From assembly GCF_900167165.1 (NCBI RefSeq), contig NZ_FUXM01000006.1, positions 37,471-101,470 of the forward strand: DNA of 64,000 nucleotides, given 5' to 3'. Below the pieces are notes generated by a model that was not told the DNA's origin, made no database searches, and saw nothing but the letters and a program-made list of their open reading frames with translations. Made by a program: the position numbers and the translations under genes. This document shows positions 34,834 through 42,075 of this stretch, one piece after another. How positions within the stretch are numbered: position 1 is the first letter of the stretch; each line of letters opens with the position of its first letter. This stretch comes from Carboxydocella sporoproducens DSM 16521. GTDB taxonomy: Bacteria > Bacillota > GCA-003054495 > Carboxydocellales > Carboxydocellaceae.

Positions 34834-36036
34834 TTGAACAGGGAAAAACAAAAACTGCATCAGGGCTATTTCATCCTGATTTGTTCTCTCTTGCTAGTTG
34901 TTTCCCTGGCTATCAGCCCCAAAGTTGCTTTTCAAGGGGCCTTGCGTGGCACCAGAGCCTGGTTTGAAATCGTTCTTCCGGCTCTCCTGCCCTTTTTTAT
35001 CGGTTCAGCCTTACTGGAACGTTATGGTCTCACCCACTGCCTGGGGGTATTGCTGGAGCCGGTAATGCGCCCCCTCTTTAATCTGCCCGGTGCCGCCGCT
35101 TTCGTCCTGGCCGTAGGCTATACTTCCGGTTATCCCATTGGTGCTGTTATCACAGCCAGTGAAATCAAAGCAGGGCGACTGACGCCGGCAGAAGGCCAGC
35201 GCTTGCTGGCCTTTACCAATAACGCCTCGCCCTTGTTCATGCTGGGAGCAGTAGCCGTTGGCATGCTGGGCCAGCCAGCCCTGGGCTGGACCCTGGCTGC
35301 CGGCCATTATGCGGCCAATCTGACCCTGGGTATCCTGTTAGCCTGGCGCAGCCGCCAGCATTCATCCCGGCCGCCACTTAAGGCCGGAAATCACAAAATC
35401 TGGGCAGCAGCTTTGCAAGAATTACGCCAAAAACTGCTGGCCAATGAGCGCCCCTTGGGCAACCATCTGGCCGAAGCTGTAGGAGAAGCATGCAATAAAC
35501 TGCTGGCTATCGGCGGGTTTATCATTGTTTTTGCTACCATCAGCCAGCTGCTGCTTCATTTTGGCCTGCTGGGAGCTCTGGCCCGTCTACTGGATTGGCC
35601 TTTTCAACTCCTGGGCCTGCCCGAGGGAATTGGTTTGGCTCTCGGCACTGGTTTGCTGGAAATCACCCTGGGCTGTCAGCAGGCCAGTATCAGCGACCTG
35701 CCCTTGCAGGCTAAAGTCCTTACCATCGCCGCTATTTTGGCCTGGAGCGGTTTTTCCGTCATTGCCCAGGTGGCCAGCTTTATCAGTTCCACTTCATTGC
35801 GCTTGCTGCCTTTTATCAAAGCACGACTGGTTCATATCTTACTGGCCATACCTTATACTTATTTTTTTTATCAGCTGGGCTGGAGTATACCAGCCGCAGC
35901 CTGGCCCCTACCTCAGGCTGCTAATGCCTCCTGGCTGGGGCTTTTGGTTTATTCCGGTCAATTATTTCTTTTCACCCTGCTGGTGCTGACTCTGCTGGCC
36001 ATTATCAGCAGTTTACTGCACCGGCTAAAATCCTAA
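34834..36036 (+). CDS. ylbJ: Sporulation integral membrane protein YlbJ
   Basis: 400 residues with about eight to ten membrane helices. The nucleoside-transporter-like Gate motifs are present: RGTRAWFEIVLPALLPFFIGSALLERYG near the start and GYTSGYPIGAVITASEIKAGRLTPAEGQRLLAFTNNASPLFMLGAVAVGMLG near 90-150, a hallmark of YlbJ. The start is TTG, preceded by AGGGGATAGGAA; the nearby ATG at 34812 is out of frame. In B. subtilis the gene is needed for spore coat/cortex formation. It is divergent from the patatin-like gene and its stop overlaps the convergent coiled-coil gene by four bases. Confidence 0.92.
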   Translation: MNREKQKLHQGYFILICSLLLVVSLAISPKVAFQGALRGTRAWFEIVLPALLPFFIGSALLERYGLTHCLGVLLEPVMRPLFNLPGAAAFVLAVGYTSGYPIGAVITASEIKAGRLTPAEGQRLLAFTNNASPLFMLGAVAVGMLGQPALGWTLAAGHYAANLTLGILLAWRSRQHSSRPPLKAGNHKIWAAALQELRQKLLANERPLGNHLAEAVGEACNKLLAIGGFIIVFATISQLLLHFGLLGALARLLDWPFQLLGLPEGIGLALGTGLLEITLGCQQASISDLPLQAKVLTIAAILAWSGFSVIAQVASFISSTSLRLLPFIKARLVHILLAIPYTYFFYQLGWSIPAAAWPLPQAANASWLGLLVYSGQLFLFTLLVLTLLAIISSLLHRLKS

Positions 36037-36506
36037 CCCATCTGATTAGCCCGGTTCTTTTGCTGCAAATCCCGTAACTGCTCCTGGCCGGTCTTCAATT
36101 CATCCAGTACGTGACTCAAATTGCTTTCCAGCTTGAGCAAAATATCCAGGGCATAATCAGTAGCCCCTTCCCGAATCTGCCGGGCCATTTCTTCCGCCTG
36201 CCTGATGATATCTTCAGCATGGGCTTGGGCCTCTTTGACCACTTCACTTTCATGGGCCAGTTTGCTTTTCTCATCATGGGCCTGGTCGATAATTCTTTTC
36301 GCTTGCTGTTCCGCATCTTGCAGAATCCGCTGATATTCCCTGGTAATCATCCGGGCCTGCTTCAACTCGTCCGGTAAAAGCACCCGGATCCGGTCCAGGA
36401 TTTCGATAAGATCACCGGCATCCAGCAAGACCTTATTGCTAATGGGTACACGAAAAGCTTCATTCACCATTTCTTCCAGGTTATCCAGTAAATCCAGTAC
36501 TTCCAC
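36033..36506 (-). CDS. Coiled-coil protein, DivIVA/ATP-synthase-B-like, function unknown
   Basis: 157 residues, mostly one long charged helix from about residue 40 to 150 (EYQRILQDAEQQAKRIIDQ and AQAHAEDIIRQAEEMARQIR) with heptad spacing. The N-terminus MEVLDLLDNLEEMVNEAFRVPISNKVLLDAGDLIEILDRIR is well conserved next to coaD in Clostridia-type genomes. There is no membrane helix and no ATP site. Likely a structural or scaffolding protein; the DivIVA comparison is based only on coiled-coil character. It is 26 bases downstream of coaD, probably in one operon with it. Confidence 0.7.
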   Translation of the reverse strand: MEVLDLLDNLEEMVNEAFRVPISNKVLLDAGDLIEILDRIRVLLPDELKQARMITREYQRILQDAEQQAKRIIDQAHDEKSKLAHESEVVKEAQAHAEDIIRQAEEMARQIREGATDYALDILLKLESNLSHVLDELKTGQEQLRDLQQKNRANQMG

Positions 36507-36532
36507 TCGCTGCTCCCCTCCAATGGGTAAAT

Positions 36533-37021
36533 TTAGCCCTTGAGCTGGGCCAGTTTTTCCTTGATTTTAATTTCGACAACCTCGGGGACAAATCCTTTAA
36601 TGCAACCACCATAATTTGCAATTTCTTTAATTAAACTGGAACTGATAAAGGAATATTCCGCCCGCGCCATCATAAAAAAGGTCTCCACGGAAGGCTTGAG
36701 CTTGCGGTTGGTTACCGCCATTTGTAATTCATTTTCAAAATCGGAAATCGCCCGCAAGCCGCGGATAATTACCCGCGCCTTCTGGGAAACAACATAGTCT
36801 ACTGTCAAACCAGTAAAGCTGTCTACCCTGACATTAGGATAGGGCCGCAAAACTTCCCGTAATAATTCAACTCGTTCTTCCATTGAAAAAAGAGGTTTCT
36901 TAGCAGAATTAACCGAAACAGCGACTATCACCTGATCAAACACATCTGCCGCCCTTTCGATAATATCCAGATGGCCATTGGTGATAGGATCAAAACTACC
37001 CGGGTAAACAGCTATTTTCAC
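36533..37021 (-). CDS. coaD: Phosphopantetheine adenylyltransferase
   Basis: Fourth step of CoA biosynthesis. 162 residues, standard length. [21 protein letters not shown] at the start with the nucleotidyltransferase GHxD motif, [22 protein letters not shown] near 35, [23 protein letters not shown] near 88 and [17 protein letters not shown] near 124 (the ISSTxIR-like motif). It overlaps rsmD by ATGA, the usual partner order in Firmicutes. Confidence 0.97.
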   Translation of the reverse strand: MKIAVYPGSFDPITNGHLDIIERAADVFDQVIVAVSVNSAKKPLFSMEERVELLREVLRPYPNVRVDSFTGLTVDYVVSQKARVIIRGLRAISDFENELQMAVTNRKLKPSVETFFMMARAEYSFISSSLIKEIANYGGCIKGFVPEVVEIKIKEKLAQLKG

Positions 37022-37581
37022 TCTGCCTTCTCCTCCTCAATATAGAAATTCAAGGCCGCTTCCCCATATTTTTCCCGCCGTTTCAGCCGGTAACCTGCTA
37101 TCTCTTCAATAGCCGGCTCCCGTGACCTGGTCTCTACTATAATCCAGCCCTCCTGCTGAAGCAGCCGGTATTGCGAAAGCAATGGCAACACTCGGGACAA
37201 ATGTCCTTGTTCATAGGGCGGATCGAGAAAGATAAAATCAAATTTTCTCCCTTCCCGTCCCAAACGGGGAATGGCGCGATAGACATCATCCTTTAATACC
37301 TCTGCCCTTTCCTCCAGGCCGGTGCTGGACAAGTTGTCCCTGATGCAGGCCAGGGCTTTCGGGTCCTTTTCCACCAGCACTGCCCGGGTTGCTCCCCGGC
37401 TGAGGGCTTCAATCGCCAGGGCCCCGGTACCGGCAAACAGGTCAAGACAGGTACTATCCCAGATTCGGTTCCCGATAATATTGAACAGAGCTTCTCTGAC
37501 CCGGTCCAGAGTCGGCCGGGTGGAAATACCCCTGGGAGCTTTCAGTTTTCGACCTCTGGCCTGTCCAGCTATTACCCGCAA
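37018..37581 (-). CDS. rsmD: 16S rRNA (guanine(966)-N(2))-methyltransferase RsmD
   Basis: 187 residues from a TTG start ([17 protein letters not shown]), preceded by GAGGTGAAAAAA. The upstream in-frame extension to 37752 runs through the promoter and is rejected. Motifs: [37 protein letters not shown] (SAM site, about 45-64), [11 protein letters not shown] (catalytic DPPY, about 120) and the C-terminal GEAALNFY. Methylates G966 in the 30S subunit. Confidence 0.94.
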   Translation of the reverse strand: MRVIAGQARGRKLKAPRGISTRPTLDRVREALFNIIGNRIWDSTCLDLFAGTGALAIEALSRGATRAVLVEKDPKALACIRDNLSSTGLEERAEVLKDDVYRAIPRLGREGRKFDFIFLDPPYEQGHLSRVLPLLSQYRLLQQEGWIIVETRSREPAIEEIAGYRLKRREKYGEAALNFYIEEEKAE

Positions 37582-37599
37582 TTTTTTCACCTCATTTGC

Positions 37600-37608
37600 A
37601 TTATAGCA
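37600..37608 (-). promoter_or_regulatory. Extended -10 promoter of rsmD-coaD
   Basis: Minus strand TGCTATAAT, a perfect extended -10 (TGnTATAAT), about 20 bases upstream of the rsmD start. It implies a very short leader. Confidence 0.65.
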
Positions 37609-37714
37609 TAGAAAAAATTTTTTTCCAGATGTATAAACCTTTTCCCTGCAGGTAATAAATATAAATGAACCAGTCAACACTCTCCCTACAAGCTCTTTCT
37701 CCGGTTTCTCCTCT

Positions 37715-37777
37715 CCCAATGTTACCCGCAAGGGTAACAAATTGGGCCACACCGCAAGGTAGTGGCCTTCTTTTTTT
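37715..37777 (+). ncRNA. Tandem GCAA-loop hairpins ending in a T tract (possible small RNA or leader)
   Basis: On the plus strand a nested hairpin CCCAAT-GTTACCC-GCAA-GGGTAAC-AA-ATTGGG (37715-37746) is followed by GGCCAC-ACC-GCAA-GGT-A-GTGGCC (37745-37767) and a T-rich tract to 37777. The two outer stems share two G residues, so they compete. The T tract suits plus-strand transcription, yet no plus-strand gene lies close on either side. A plus-strand TGTATAAA box occurs near 37630. Confidence 0.45.
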
Positions 37778-38444
37778 ATCTAGGATAGAGATGCAGTTGT
37801 CCTCTGGTATCCAGCAAGGCGAAAAAGATTTGCTGTGGCTGCTGGTACCCCTGTTTTTGCAGCTCTCCAACCAGCCAGTTTTCCGACAGACCAATCTGTC
37901 CCAGATTATGTTTTTGTACAATCCCATCTTTGATTAAGGGGATAGGTAATCCCTCATAACTCGTAGCTAAACTCAGATCAGCAGGAGTAACGGGACGATT
38001 CTGGCTTTTGGGGATTACACTTAGCTTTCCGGAAGTCTCCAGTACCGCGAATTCCACTTCCGCCGGTGAGGTAAAACCCTTTTCCCGTAACTGAGCCATT
38101 AAATCATCCAGGCTATAGCGCAAGCGTTTCATTTCCTCAATTACCGGCTGGCCATTAGCCACAACAATGGAAGGCTGTCCATCCATCAGTTTACGAAAGA
38201 CCGGAAATTTTAACGCCAAATAGGAAGTGATAATTTCCAGCAAAACCACTACCAGAATAGGCACCAGGCTGGGCAACAGGGGTTTCTGGTAATACTCCAT
38301 GGGAATAGCAGCCAGTTCTGCCAGCACAATAAAAACCACAATATCAAAAGTGGATAACTGTCCTACTTCTCTTTTTCCCATTAACCTTACCATGACCAGA
38401 ATGAAAATATAAACAAAAATTGCCCGCAACACCACGTTTGCCAT
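37776..38444 (-). CDS. DUF421 (YetF-type) membrane protein
   Basis: 222 residues. Three membrane helices in the first 85 residues (IFVYIFILVMVRLMGKREVGQLSTFDIVVFIVLAELAAIPM and LVPILVVVLLEIITSYLALK), then two cytoplasmic DUF421 domains: KLMDGQPSIVVANGQPVIEEMKRLRYSLDDLMAQLREKG, then the GEVEFAVLE-like EVEFAVLETSGKLSVIPK. YetF/YdfR-type proteins are abundant in spore formers and some contribute to spore or envelope properties; the exact role is unknown. It is monocistronic. Confidence 0.9.
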   Translation of the reverse strand: MANVVLRAIFVYIFILVMVRLMGKREVGQLSTFDIVVFIVLAELAAIPMEYYQKPLLPSLVPILVVVLLEIITSYLALKFPVFRKLMDGQPSIVVANGQPVIEEMKRLRYSLDDLMAQLREKGFTSPAEVEFAVLETSGKLSVIPKSQNRPVTPADLSLATSYEGLPIPLIKDGIVQKHNLGQIGLSENWLVGELQKQGYQQPQQIFFALLDTRGQLHLYPR

Positions 38445-38526
38445 ATATTTCCCTCCAAAAAATTATGTATAATTGCGAAAATTGCCGGGTACATTAAAGG
38501 CAGAAATTTGGAGAGGAAGATAATTC

Positions 38527-39513
38527 ATGGCGCGACCGGAATTGCTTAAGCATTTTTCCATCAATCTCGATCTGGCTCTCGAAGCCCATGAAGCGATTCG
38601 GGGCCAGGTACAACGGGAAATTCCCGGTGTCGCAATGGAAAAACTGCAAAAACCTCATGCCACCGTAACCATCGTTACAGTCCTGGATGCCCAGGGAGAG
38701 CAATTAATGGGTAAACCGCCAGGTAAATATATTACCATCGAAGCACCAGATATCCGGGAAGGTAACCGGTTAGTACAGGCCGAAATCGCCCGGGTCTTTG
38801 CCGACCAGCTTAAATCCCTGCTATCCCTGGGGCCAGATGCCACCGTTCTTCTGGTCGGACTGGGCAACTGGAAGGCTACCCCGGATGCGCTGGGGCCCAG
38901 AGTAATCAATTCCGTCCTGGTAACCCGCCACCTTTTTCATTATGCCCCCCAGGAACTGGCCGGAGGGATGCGCCCGGTTTGCGCTCTGGCCCCGGGTGTC
39001 CTTGGTATAACCGGCATTGAAACCGCTGAAATCATCCGTGGGGTAGTGGACAGAGTCAAGCCCAATGCTGTTATCTGCATTGATGCCCTGGCCGCTGGCA
39101 GTGCCATGCGCATCGGCACTACTATCCAGCTAGCTGACACCGGTATAAGTCCCGGTTCCGGCCTGGGTCATAAACGACAGGGTTTAAATCAAGAGACTCT
39201 GGGGGTTCCTGTGATTGCCATTGGCATCCCCACCGTTTGTCATGCTGCTGTTATTGCCGGCGAGGCTATCGATAAATTACTGGAGCAGTTCCAGACCAGC
39301 CCAACCCTATATCAAATATACAAGAATCTCAATCCGGCTATGATTCAACAAATTATTAATGAAGTGCTGCACCCTTTCGCCGGCAATCTGGTTATGACTC
39401 CCAAGGATATTGATGATTTAATTTCCGAATGTGCCAGGATAGTCGCAGGTGGTCTGAATTTGGCCCTCCACCCCGGTATTCCCGAACAGGAAGCCTTCAG
39501 CTACCTGCACTAG
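38527..39513 (+). CDS. gpr: Germination protease GPR
   Basis: Degrades the DNA-protecting small acid-soluble proteins at the start of spore outgrowth. 328 residues. N-terminal INLDLALEAHEAIRG then GKPPGKYITIEAPDIREG (zymogen region), LLVGLGNWKATPDALGPRVINSVLVTRHLF (about 100-130), RPVCALAPGVLGITGIETAEIIRGVVDRVKP and ICIDALAAGSAMRIGTTIQLADTGISPGSGLGHKRQG, which are the GPR signature. GGAGAGGAAG precedes the ATG. The genes for four of its likely substrates lie just downstream on the other strand. Confidence 0.96.
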   Translation: MARPELLKHFSINLDLALEAHEAIRGQVQREIPGVAMEKLQKPHATVTIVTVLDAQGEQLMGKPPGKYITIEAPDIREGNRLVQAEIARVFADQLKSLLSLGPDATVLLVGLGNWKATPDALGPRVINSVLVTRHLFHYAPQELAGGMRPVCALAPGVLGITGIETAEIIRGVVDRVKPNAVICIDALAAGSAMRIGTTIQLADTGISPGSGLGHKRQGLNQETLGVPVIAIGIPTVCHAAVIAGEAIDKLLEQFQTSPTLYQIYKNLNPAMIQQIINEVLHPFAGNLVMTPKDIDDLISECARIVAGGLNLALHPGIPEQEAFSYLH

Positions 39514-39521
39514 CCATAGAT

Positions 39522-39552
39522 GGAGAAAGGCGGGACCAAACCCGCCTTCTCC
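39522..39552. terminator. Bidirectional hairpin between gpr and the SASP genes
   Basis: Stem GGAGAAaGGCGGG/CCCGCCTTCTCC with a six-base loop between two convergent genes. There is no long T tract on either side, so termination strength is uncertain. Confidence 0.6.
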
Positions 39553-39559
39553 GCCACCC

Positions 39560-39793
39560 TTATTGCTGGGGAGTAGTGGTGCCAGCTTGCCCGGCCAGAG
39601 CTTGTTCAGCCAGCTGCACCATTTTCTTGGTCATCCATCCACCGATGCTGCCACACTCCCGTGAGGTCATATTTTCATAGCCAACAGTCTGGATTTTTTC
39701 CGCTAAACCGATTTCATTAGCGATTTCATATTTGAACTGTTCCAAAGCCCTTTTGGCACCGGGAACCGCAGTTTTGTTCCGATTTCTGGCCAT
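39560..39793 (-). CDS. Alpha/beta-type small acid-soluble spore protein
   Basis: 77 residues. KRALEQFKYEIANEIGL and GYENMTSRECGSIGGWMTKKMV are the two SASP signature regions (the second is normally TSRExGSVGGeMVKrMi). The GPR cleavage region, normally EIA-like, is present as YEIANEIG. It coats spore DNA and protects it from heat and UV. It lies 19 bases after the next gene's stop and is nearly identical to it over 60 residues, a tandem duplicate. It has its own AAGGAGG. Confidence 0.95.
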   Translation of the reverse strand: MARNRNKTAVPGAKRALEQFKYEIANEIGLAEKIQTVGYENMTSRECGSIGGWMTKKMVQLAEQALAGQAGTTTPQQ

Positions 39794-39812
39794 GATGCCT
39801 CAACCTCCTTCG

Positions 39813-40037
39813 TTACTGTTGTACACGACCAGCCAAAGCCTGTTCAGCCAGTTGTACCATTTTCTTGGTCATCCATCCACCGATGCTGCCACATTCACGG
39901 GAGGTCATGTTTTCATAACCAACAGTCTGAATCTTGCCGGCTAAGCCGATTTCATTGGCCACTTCCATTTTGAACTGCTCCAGGGCCCGTTTGGCGCCGG
40001 GAACAGCCGGTTGATTGGTATTGCGTCCGCCTGGCAT
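39813..40037 (-). CDS. Alpha/beta-type small acid-soluble spore protein (tandem copy)
   Basis: 74 residues from MPGGRNTNQPAVPGAKRAL; AAAGGAGG lies eight bases upstream. A GTG three codons earlier overlaps the ribosome site. It contains KMEVANEIGLAGKIQTVGYE and MTSRECGSIGGWMTKKMVQL, both standard SASP motifs. A sigma-G-like promoter lies about 30 bases upstream. It likely shares a transcript with the following copy. Confidence 0.95.
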   Translation of the reverse strand: MPGGRNTNQPAVPGAKRALEQFKMEVANEIGLAGKIQTVGYENMTSRECGSIGGWMTKKMVQLAEQALAGRVQQ

Positions 40038-40067
40038 CTTTATCACCTCCTTTGCTGTTGGTGTTCA

Positions 40068-40097
40068 TAGTATCCATCAAATTCAGTCACCCTATAC
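40068..40097 (-). promoter_or_regulatory. Candidate sigma-G promoter of the tandem SASP genes
   Basis: Minus strand -35 GTATA (40093-40097), 18-base spacer, -10 GATACTA (40068-40074), one base from the sigma-G -10 consensus CATWMTA. Confidence 0.45.
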
Positions 40098-40104
40098 GCA
40101 ACAG

Positions 40105-40251
40105 TTATTGGCGCGGCTGTTTACCTGTTTCCTCTTTTGTAAAAGGAATGTTGCCAATGCCAGTGATGCCCAGTTCAGAAGCTACTTCATACTGAAATTT
40201 TTTCAGCTCCGGAGTCAGAGGAAATTCCTTTTTATTTTTTTTCGCCATCAT
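40105..40251 (-). CDS. Short SASP-like protein (first half only)
   Basis: 48 residues (or 47 from the second ATG at 40248). The frame reads KEFPLTPELKKFQYEVASEL then GITGIGNIPFTKEETGKQPR. The N-terminal half matches the first SASP motif (LeqFKyEvAsElGi), but the second motif (TSRxxGxxGGxM) is absent and replaced by a short tail. Such short relatives of alpha/beta SASPs occur in clostridia. GGAGGTGAGG precedes the start. The only upstream space is taken by a terminator, so it depends on read-through from the SASP gene upstream. Confidence 0.85.
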   Translation of the reverse strand: MMAKKNKKEFPLTPELKKFQYEVASELGITGIGNIPFTKEETGKQPRQ

Positions 40252-40272
40252 CCTCACCTCCTCTCGAGGGTG

Positions 40273-40301
40273 TAAAAAGCCAGGAGAAAAATCTCCTGGC
40301 T
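40273..40301 (-). terminator. Terminator between two SASP genes
   Basis: 9-bp stem AGCCAGGAG/CTCCTGGCT followed on the minus strand by TTTTTA. The next gene starts only about 20 bases later, leaving no room for a promoter. Confidence 0.85.
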
Positions 40302-40314
40302 GGTGCGACTGGAC

Positions 40315-40494
40315 TTACTGTTTTGGATGGGCCAGACTCCGTTCCGCCATTTCAATGGCTTTGTGCACCATCATGCCACATTGCCGCGAGGTAACGCCAC
40401 CGAAACCTTCCCGCTGGACGATGTCCGCCACCCCTAATTCTCTGGCAATTTCCCACTTCAACTGCTCGGACATGATACTGCGCCGTCTGCCCAT
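40315..40494 (-). CDS. Alpha/beta-type small acid-soluble spore protein (divergent)
   Basis: 59 residues from MGRRRSIMSEQLKWEIARE; AAGGAGG lies about nine bases upstream. It carries KWEIARELGVADIVQREGFG and VTSRQCGMMVHKAIEMAERSL, both SASP motifs, with Gly-rich GGVTSRQCGMMV replacing the usual TSRExGSVGGxM. It belongs to the alpha/beta family but is clearly separate from the tandem pair. Likely expressed in the forespore. Confidence 0.92.
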   Translation of the reverse strand: MGRRRSIMSEQLKWEIARELGVADIVQREGFGGVTSRQCGMMVHKAIEMAERSLAHPKQ

Positions 40495-40568
40495 GGCCAC
40501 TACCTCCTTCACCATCGCACCATTTATAGTTTGCGTGATTTGCTTAAAACTAACCAGGCAATTTTTGC

Positions 40569-40597
40569 CAAAAACAAAAGCGGGCTAACCCGCTTTT
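40569..40597 (-). terminator. Terminator after the TGA-containing zinc-ribbon gene
   Basis: 9-bp stem AAAAGCGGG/CCCGCTTTT with loop TTAG, then GTTTTTG on the minus strand. It begins exactly at the TAA that ends the frame beyond the internal TGA, which supports the longer reading frame. Confidence 0.88.
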
Positions 40598-40757
40598 AAT
40601 ACTCCTCATTGGAAACATAGCCGACCCGACCGGCCAGCAAAGTTTGGCCTCAAACATCGCATTTATTTTCAGGATTGCGAAAGACACTGTTGCCACACTG
40701 GGGACATTTGACTGCTGCTTCGGCATTATCCGGTTGTACAGGTTTTACCATCTTCAT
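40596..40757 (-). CDS. Zinc-ribbon protein with in-frame TGA: candidate selenoprotein
   Basis: From ATG at 40757 (AGGAGGTGAA upstream; a second ATG is at 40751) the frame reads a 35-residue N-part containing KCPQCGNSVF and ENKCDV, then TGA at 40652-40650, then GQTLLAGRVGYVSNEEY and TAA. The four-cysteine ribbon pattern CPxCG...CDVxG needs a cysteine exactly at the TGA, giving CxxU if it is read as selenocysteine. The 17 residues after the TGA are coherent and end in a TAA followed at once by a strong terminator. A hairpin 12-30 bases after the TGA has a GGUCG loop, as expected of a bacterial SECIS. It could instead be a nonsense mutation of TGT/TGC or a truncated 35-residue product. Function unknown; it lies beside SASP genes. 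Confidence 0.6.
40620..40638 (-). promoter_or_regulatory. Candidate SECIS hairpin
   Basis: Minus strand GCTGGCC-GGTCG-GGTCGGC: a 7-bp stem (five Watson-Crick, two G-U) with loop GGUCG starting at base 19 after the TGA. A competing 5-bp stem GGCCA/TGGCC starts directly after the TGA. Confidence 0.5.
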
Positions 40758-41081
40758 TTCACCTCCTGCCATAGTTTGCGGCAGGAAGGCGAAAAAAATA
40801 CTCTTATCTCAGCAGCCACTTAATAATTAGCATATGCTACCACAATTGCACGAAGAAGGAAGCATGGAAATCAACCGGAACAGCAGTCTACAACATCAAT
40901 TACAACGTGGTCATGGCTGATCACGTACAAGTTTTTCTCTCCGCTCCTCCCAAAATAGCCCCGGCGGTAATCGCCAAAGAGGTGACTCCTGTGGCACCTG
41001 CGGAGAGAGTACGATAGTTATAGCTTCCTACCACCCCCTATAAAAACATACCTGCTTTATCACTTTTTGTCACACTGTAAA
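40758..41081. other. Intergenic region with duplicated block; possible 37-residue peptide
   Basis: No clear gene. A minus-strand frame from GTG 41034 to TGA 40921 encodes 37 residues, with hydrophobic LSAGATGVTSLAITAGAILG in the middle; it has no good ribosome site. A plus-strand frame of 34 codons (from ATG 40913) is also open but lacks a ribosome site. The segment holds the 33-bp block repeated near 44.05 kb and two TCAC elements spaced ten bases apart (41060 and 41070). Confidence 0.35.
41022..41054 (-). repeat. 33-bp direct repeat, copy 1
   Basis: Plus strand AGCTTCCTACCACCCCC followed by TATAAAAACATACCTG. It matches copy 2 at 44049-44080 with one substitution and one indel. Directly next to it are GTGACA/GTGATA elements on the minus strand. 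Confidence 0.85.
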
Positions 41082-41109
41082 CAAAAACACAGCGATTATT
41101 CATCGCTGT
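41082..41109 (-). terminator. Terminator of the GAF/LuxR regulator gene
   Basis: 8-bp stem ACAGCGAT/ATCGCTGT overlapping the stop codon, followed on the minus strand by GTTTTTG. Confidence 0.82.
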
Positions 41110-41941
41110 AACGAACCAAAAACCGGGAGTATTTTTCCTTACACTCCTGAAGACATTTAACCTCTAGTTTTTGATAGGCCCGGCGGACTATAGTTTTCAC
41201 TGTGTTTTTGCTAATTCTCAGCTTCCTAGCCACTGCTTCATAACTATATCCAGCAACCAGGTACTCCAAAACAACCTTTTCCCGCCCGGACAGTTCCAAA
41301 TACTTCAGCCTCTCCTTGTCTGCCGCAACATGAGTCTCCCGGTCAACTTCCCTGGAAATTATTTTTGCCAACATTTCAACTAAAGGAATCATCTTTATTA
41401 AATCGGTTTCAATATGCGCAGAAATGTCCAAAAAACCCATTATTCCATGATAACTGCTATAAATCGGAACAGCAACACAGTACCAGGATTTTAAGAAATC
41501 ACAATAATGCTGTTCTCCTCTAACTACTACCGTTTTTAGTTCTTGCATGGCCAAGCAGATGGCATTGGTTCCGGCACTTTCACAACTAAAAGATGTACCT
41601 CTCCTTATTCCAAGTTCAGCACACATTTTTAACACTTCCGGACTACAGGTAAGCTCCAGGACATACCCTTCCTTATCACAGAGCAGGAATAATACATTTT
41701 TATCCAGCAAACTGGCATAACTTTCCTGCAGCAGCGGAGCCGCGATCTCTAATAAAATCTTGTTCTGCTTTATTCTAACTAATGTTTTTTGTTTACTCAA
41801 ACAAATCCTGGGTCTGTCCTGGTCCGGTTTAATGCCAAGTTGTTTGGATTTTTGCCATGATTCATTGATCCGCACTGAATCAAAAAATAAGACACTGGTA
41901 TCCTGGTGGAGAAAATCAAGTTGTTTCCATTTATCAAACAA
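41096..41941 (-). CDS. GAF-type sensor with C-terminal LuxR helix-turn-helix
   Basis: 281 residues from a TTG start preceded by GAGGGGGGAATC. The N-terminal half resembles the sensory part of AcoR-type regulators: INESWQKSKQLGIKPDQDRPR, VLFLLCDKEGYVLEL, GTSFSCESAGTNAICLAMQ and VAVPIYSSYHGIMGFLDIS, a GAF fold. The C-terminus LSGREKVVLEYLVAGYSYEAVARKLRISKNTVKTIVRRAYQKL is a LuxR-type DNA-binding domain (about 222-265). There is no AAA+ domain, so it does not use sigma-54. The base composition is lower in GC than the housekeeping genes. Its position between two sets of GTGACA repeats suggests it controls this cluster; this is inference. Confidence 0.8.
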   Translation of the reverse strand: MFDKWKQLDFLHQDTSVLFFDSVRINESWQKSKQLGIKPDQDRPRICLSKQKTLVRIKQNKILLEIAAPLLQESYASLLDKNVLFLLCDKEGYVLELTCSPEVLKMCAELGIRRGTSFSCESAGTNAICLAMQELKTVVVRGEQHYCDFLKSWYCVAVPIYSSYHGIMGFLDISAHIETDLIKMIPLVEMLAKIISREVDRETHVAADKERLKYLELSGREKVVLEYLVAGYSYEAVARKLRISKNTVKTIVRRAYQKLEVKCLQECKEKYSRFLVRYSDE

Positions 41942-42007
41942 AAAGATTCCCCCCTCTTAATCTCCCCCATTCCTATGTCTATATTTTATCATGTGAAACT
42001 TTTCCTG

Positions 42008-42075
42008 AGAAGAAAAAACGGGCCAGCCCCCTGCTTGTCTACGACCGGTGAGCCTGGGAAGGGGCAGGCGGTTAA
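42008..42075 (-). terminator. Structured terminator region after the VKOR-like gene
   Basis: Minus strand has CCTGCCCC near 42068 and GGGGGCTGG near 42030 that can pair with one mismatch, followed by CCCGTTTTTTCTT. The rest of the 41942-42225 gap shows a probable AT-rich promoter for the regulator (AAAATATAG near 41985) and no gene. Confidence 0.55.

Noticed and set aside
40913..41017. 34-codon plus-strand frame beginning MADHVQVFL
   Set aside because: No ribosome site, no similarity noticed, and it lies across the repeated block region.
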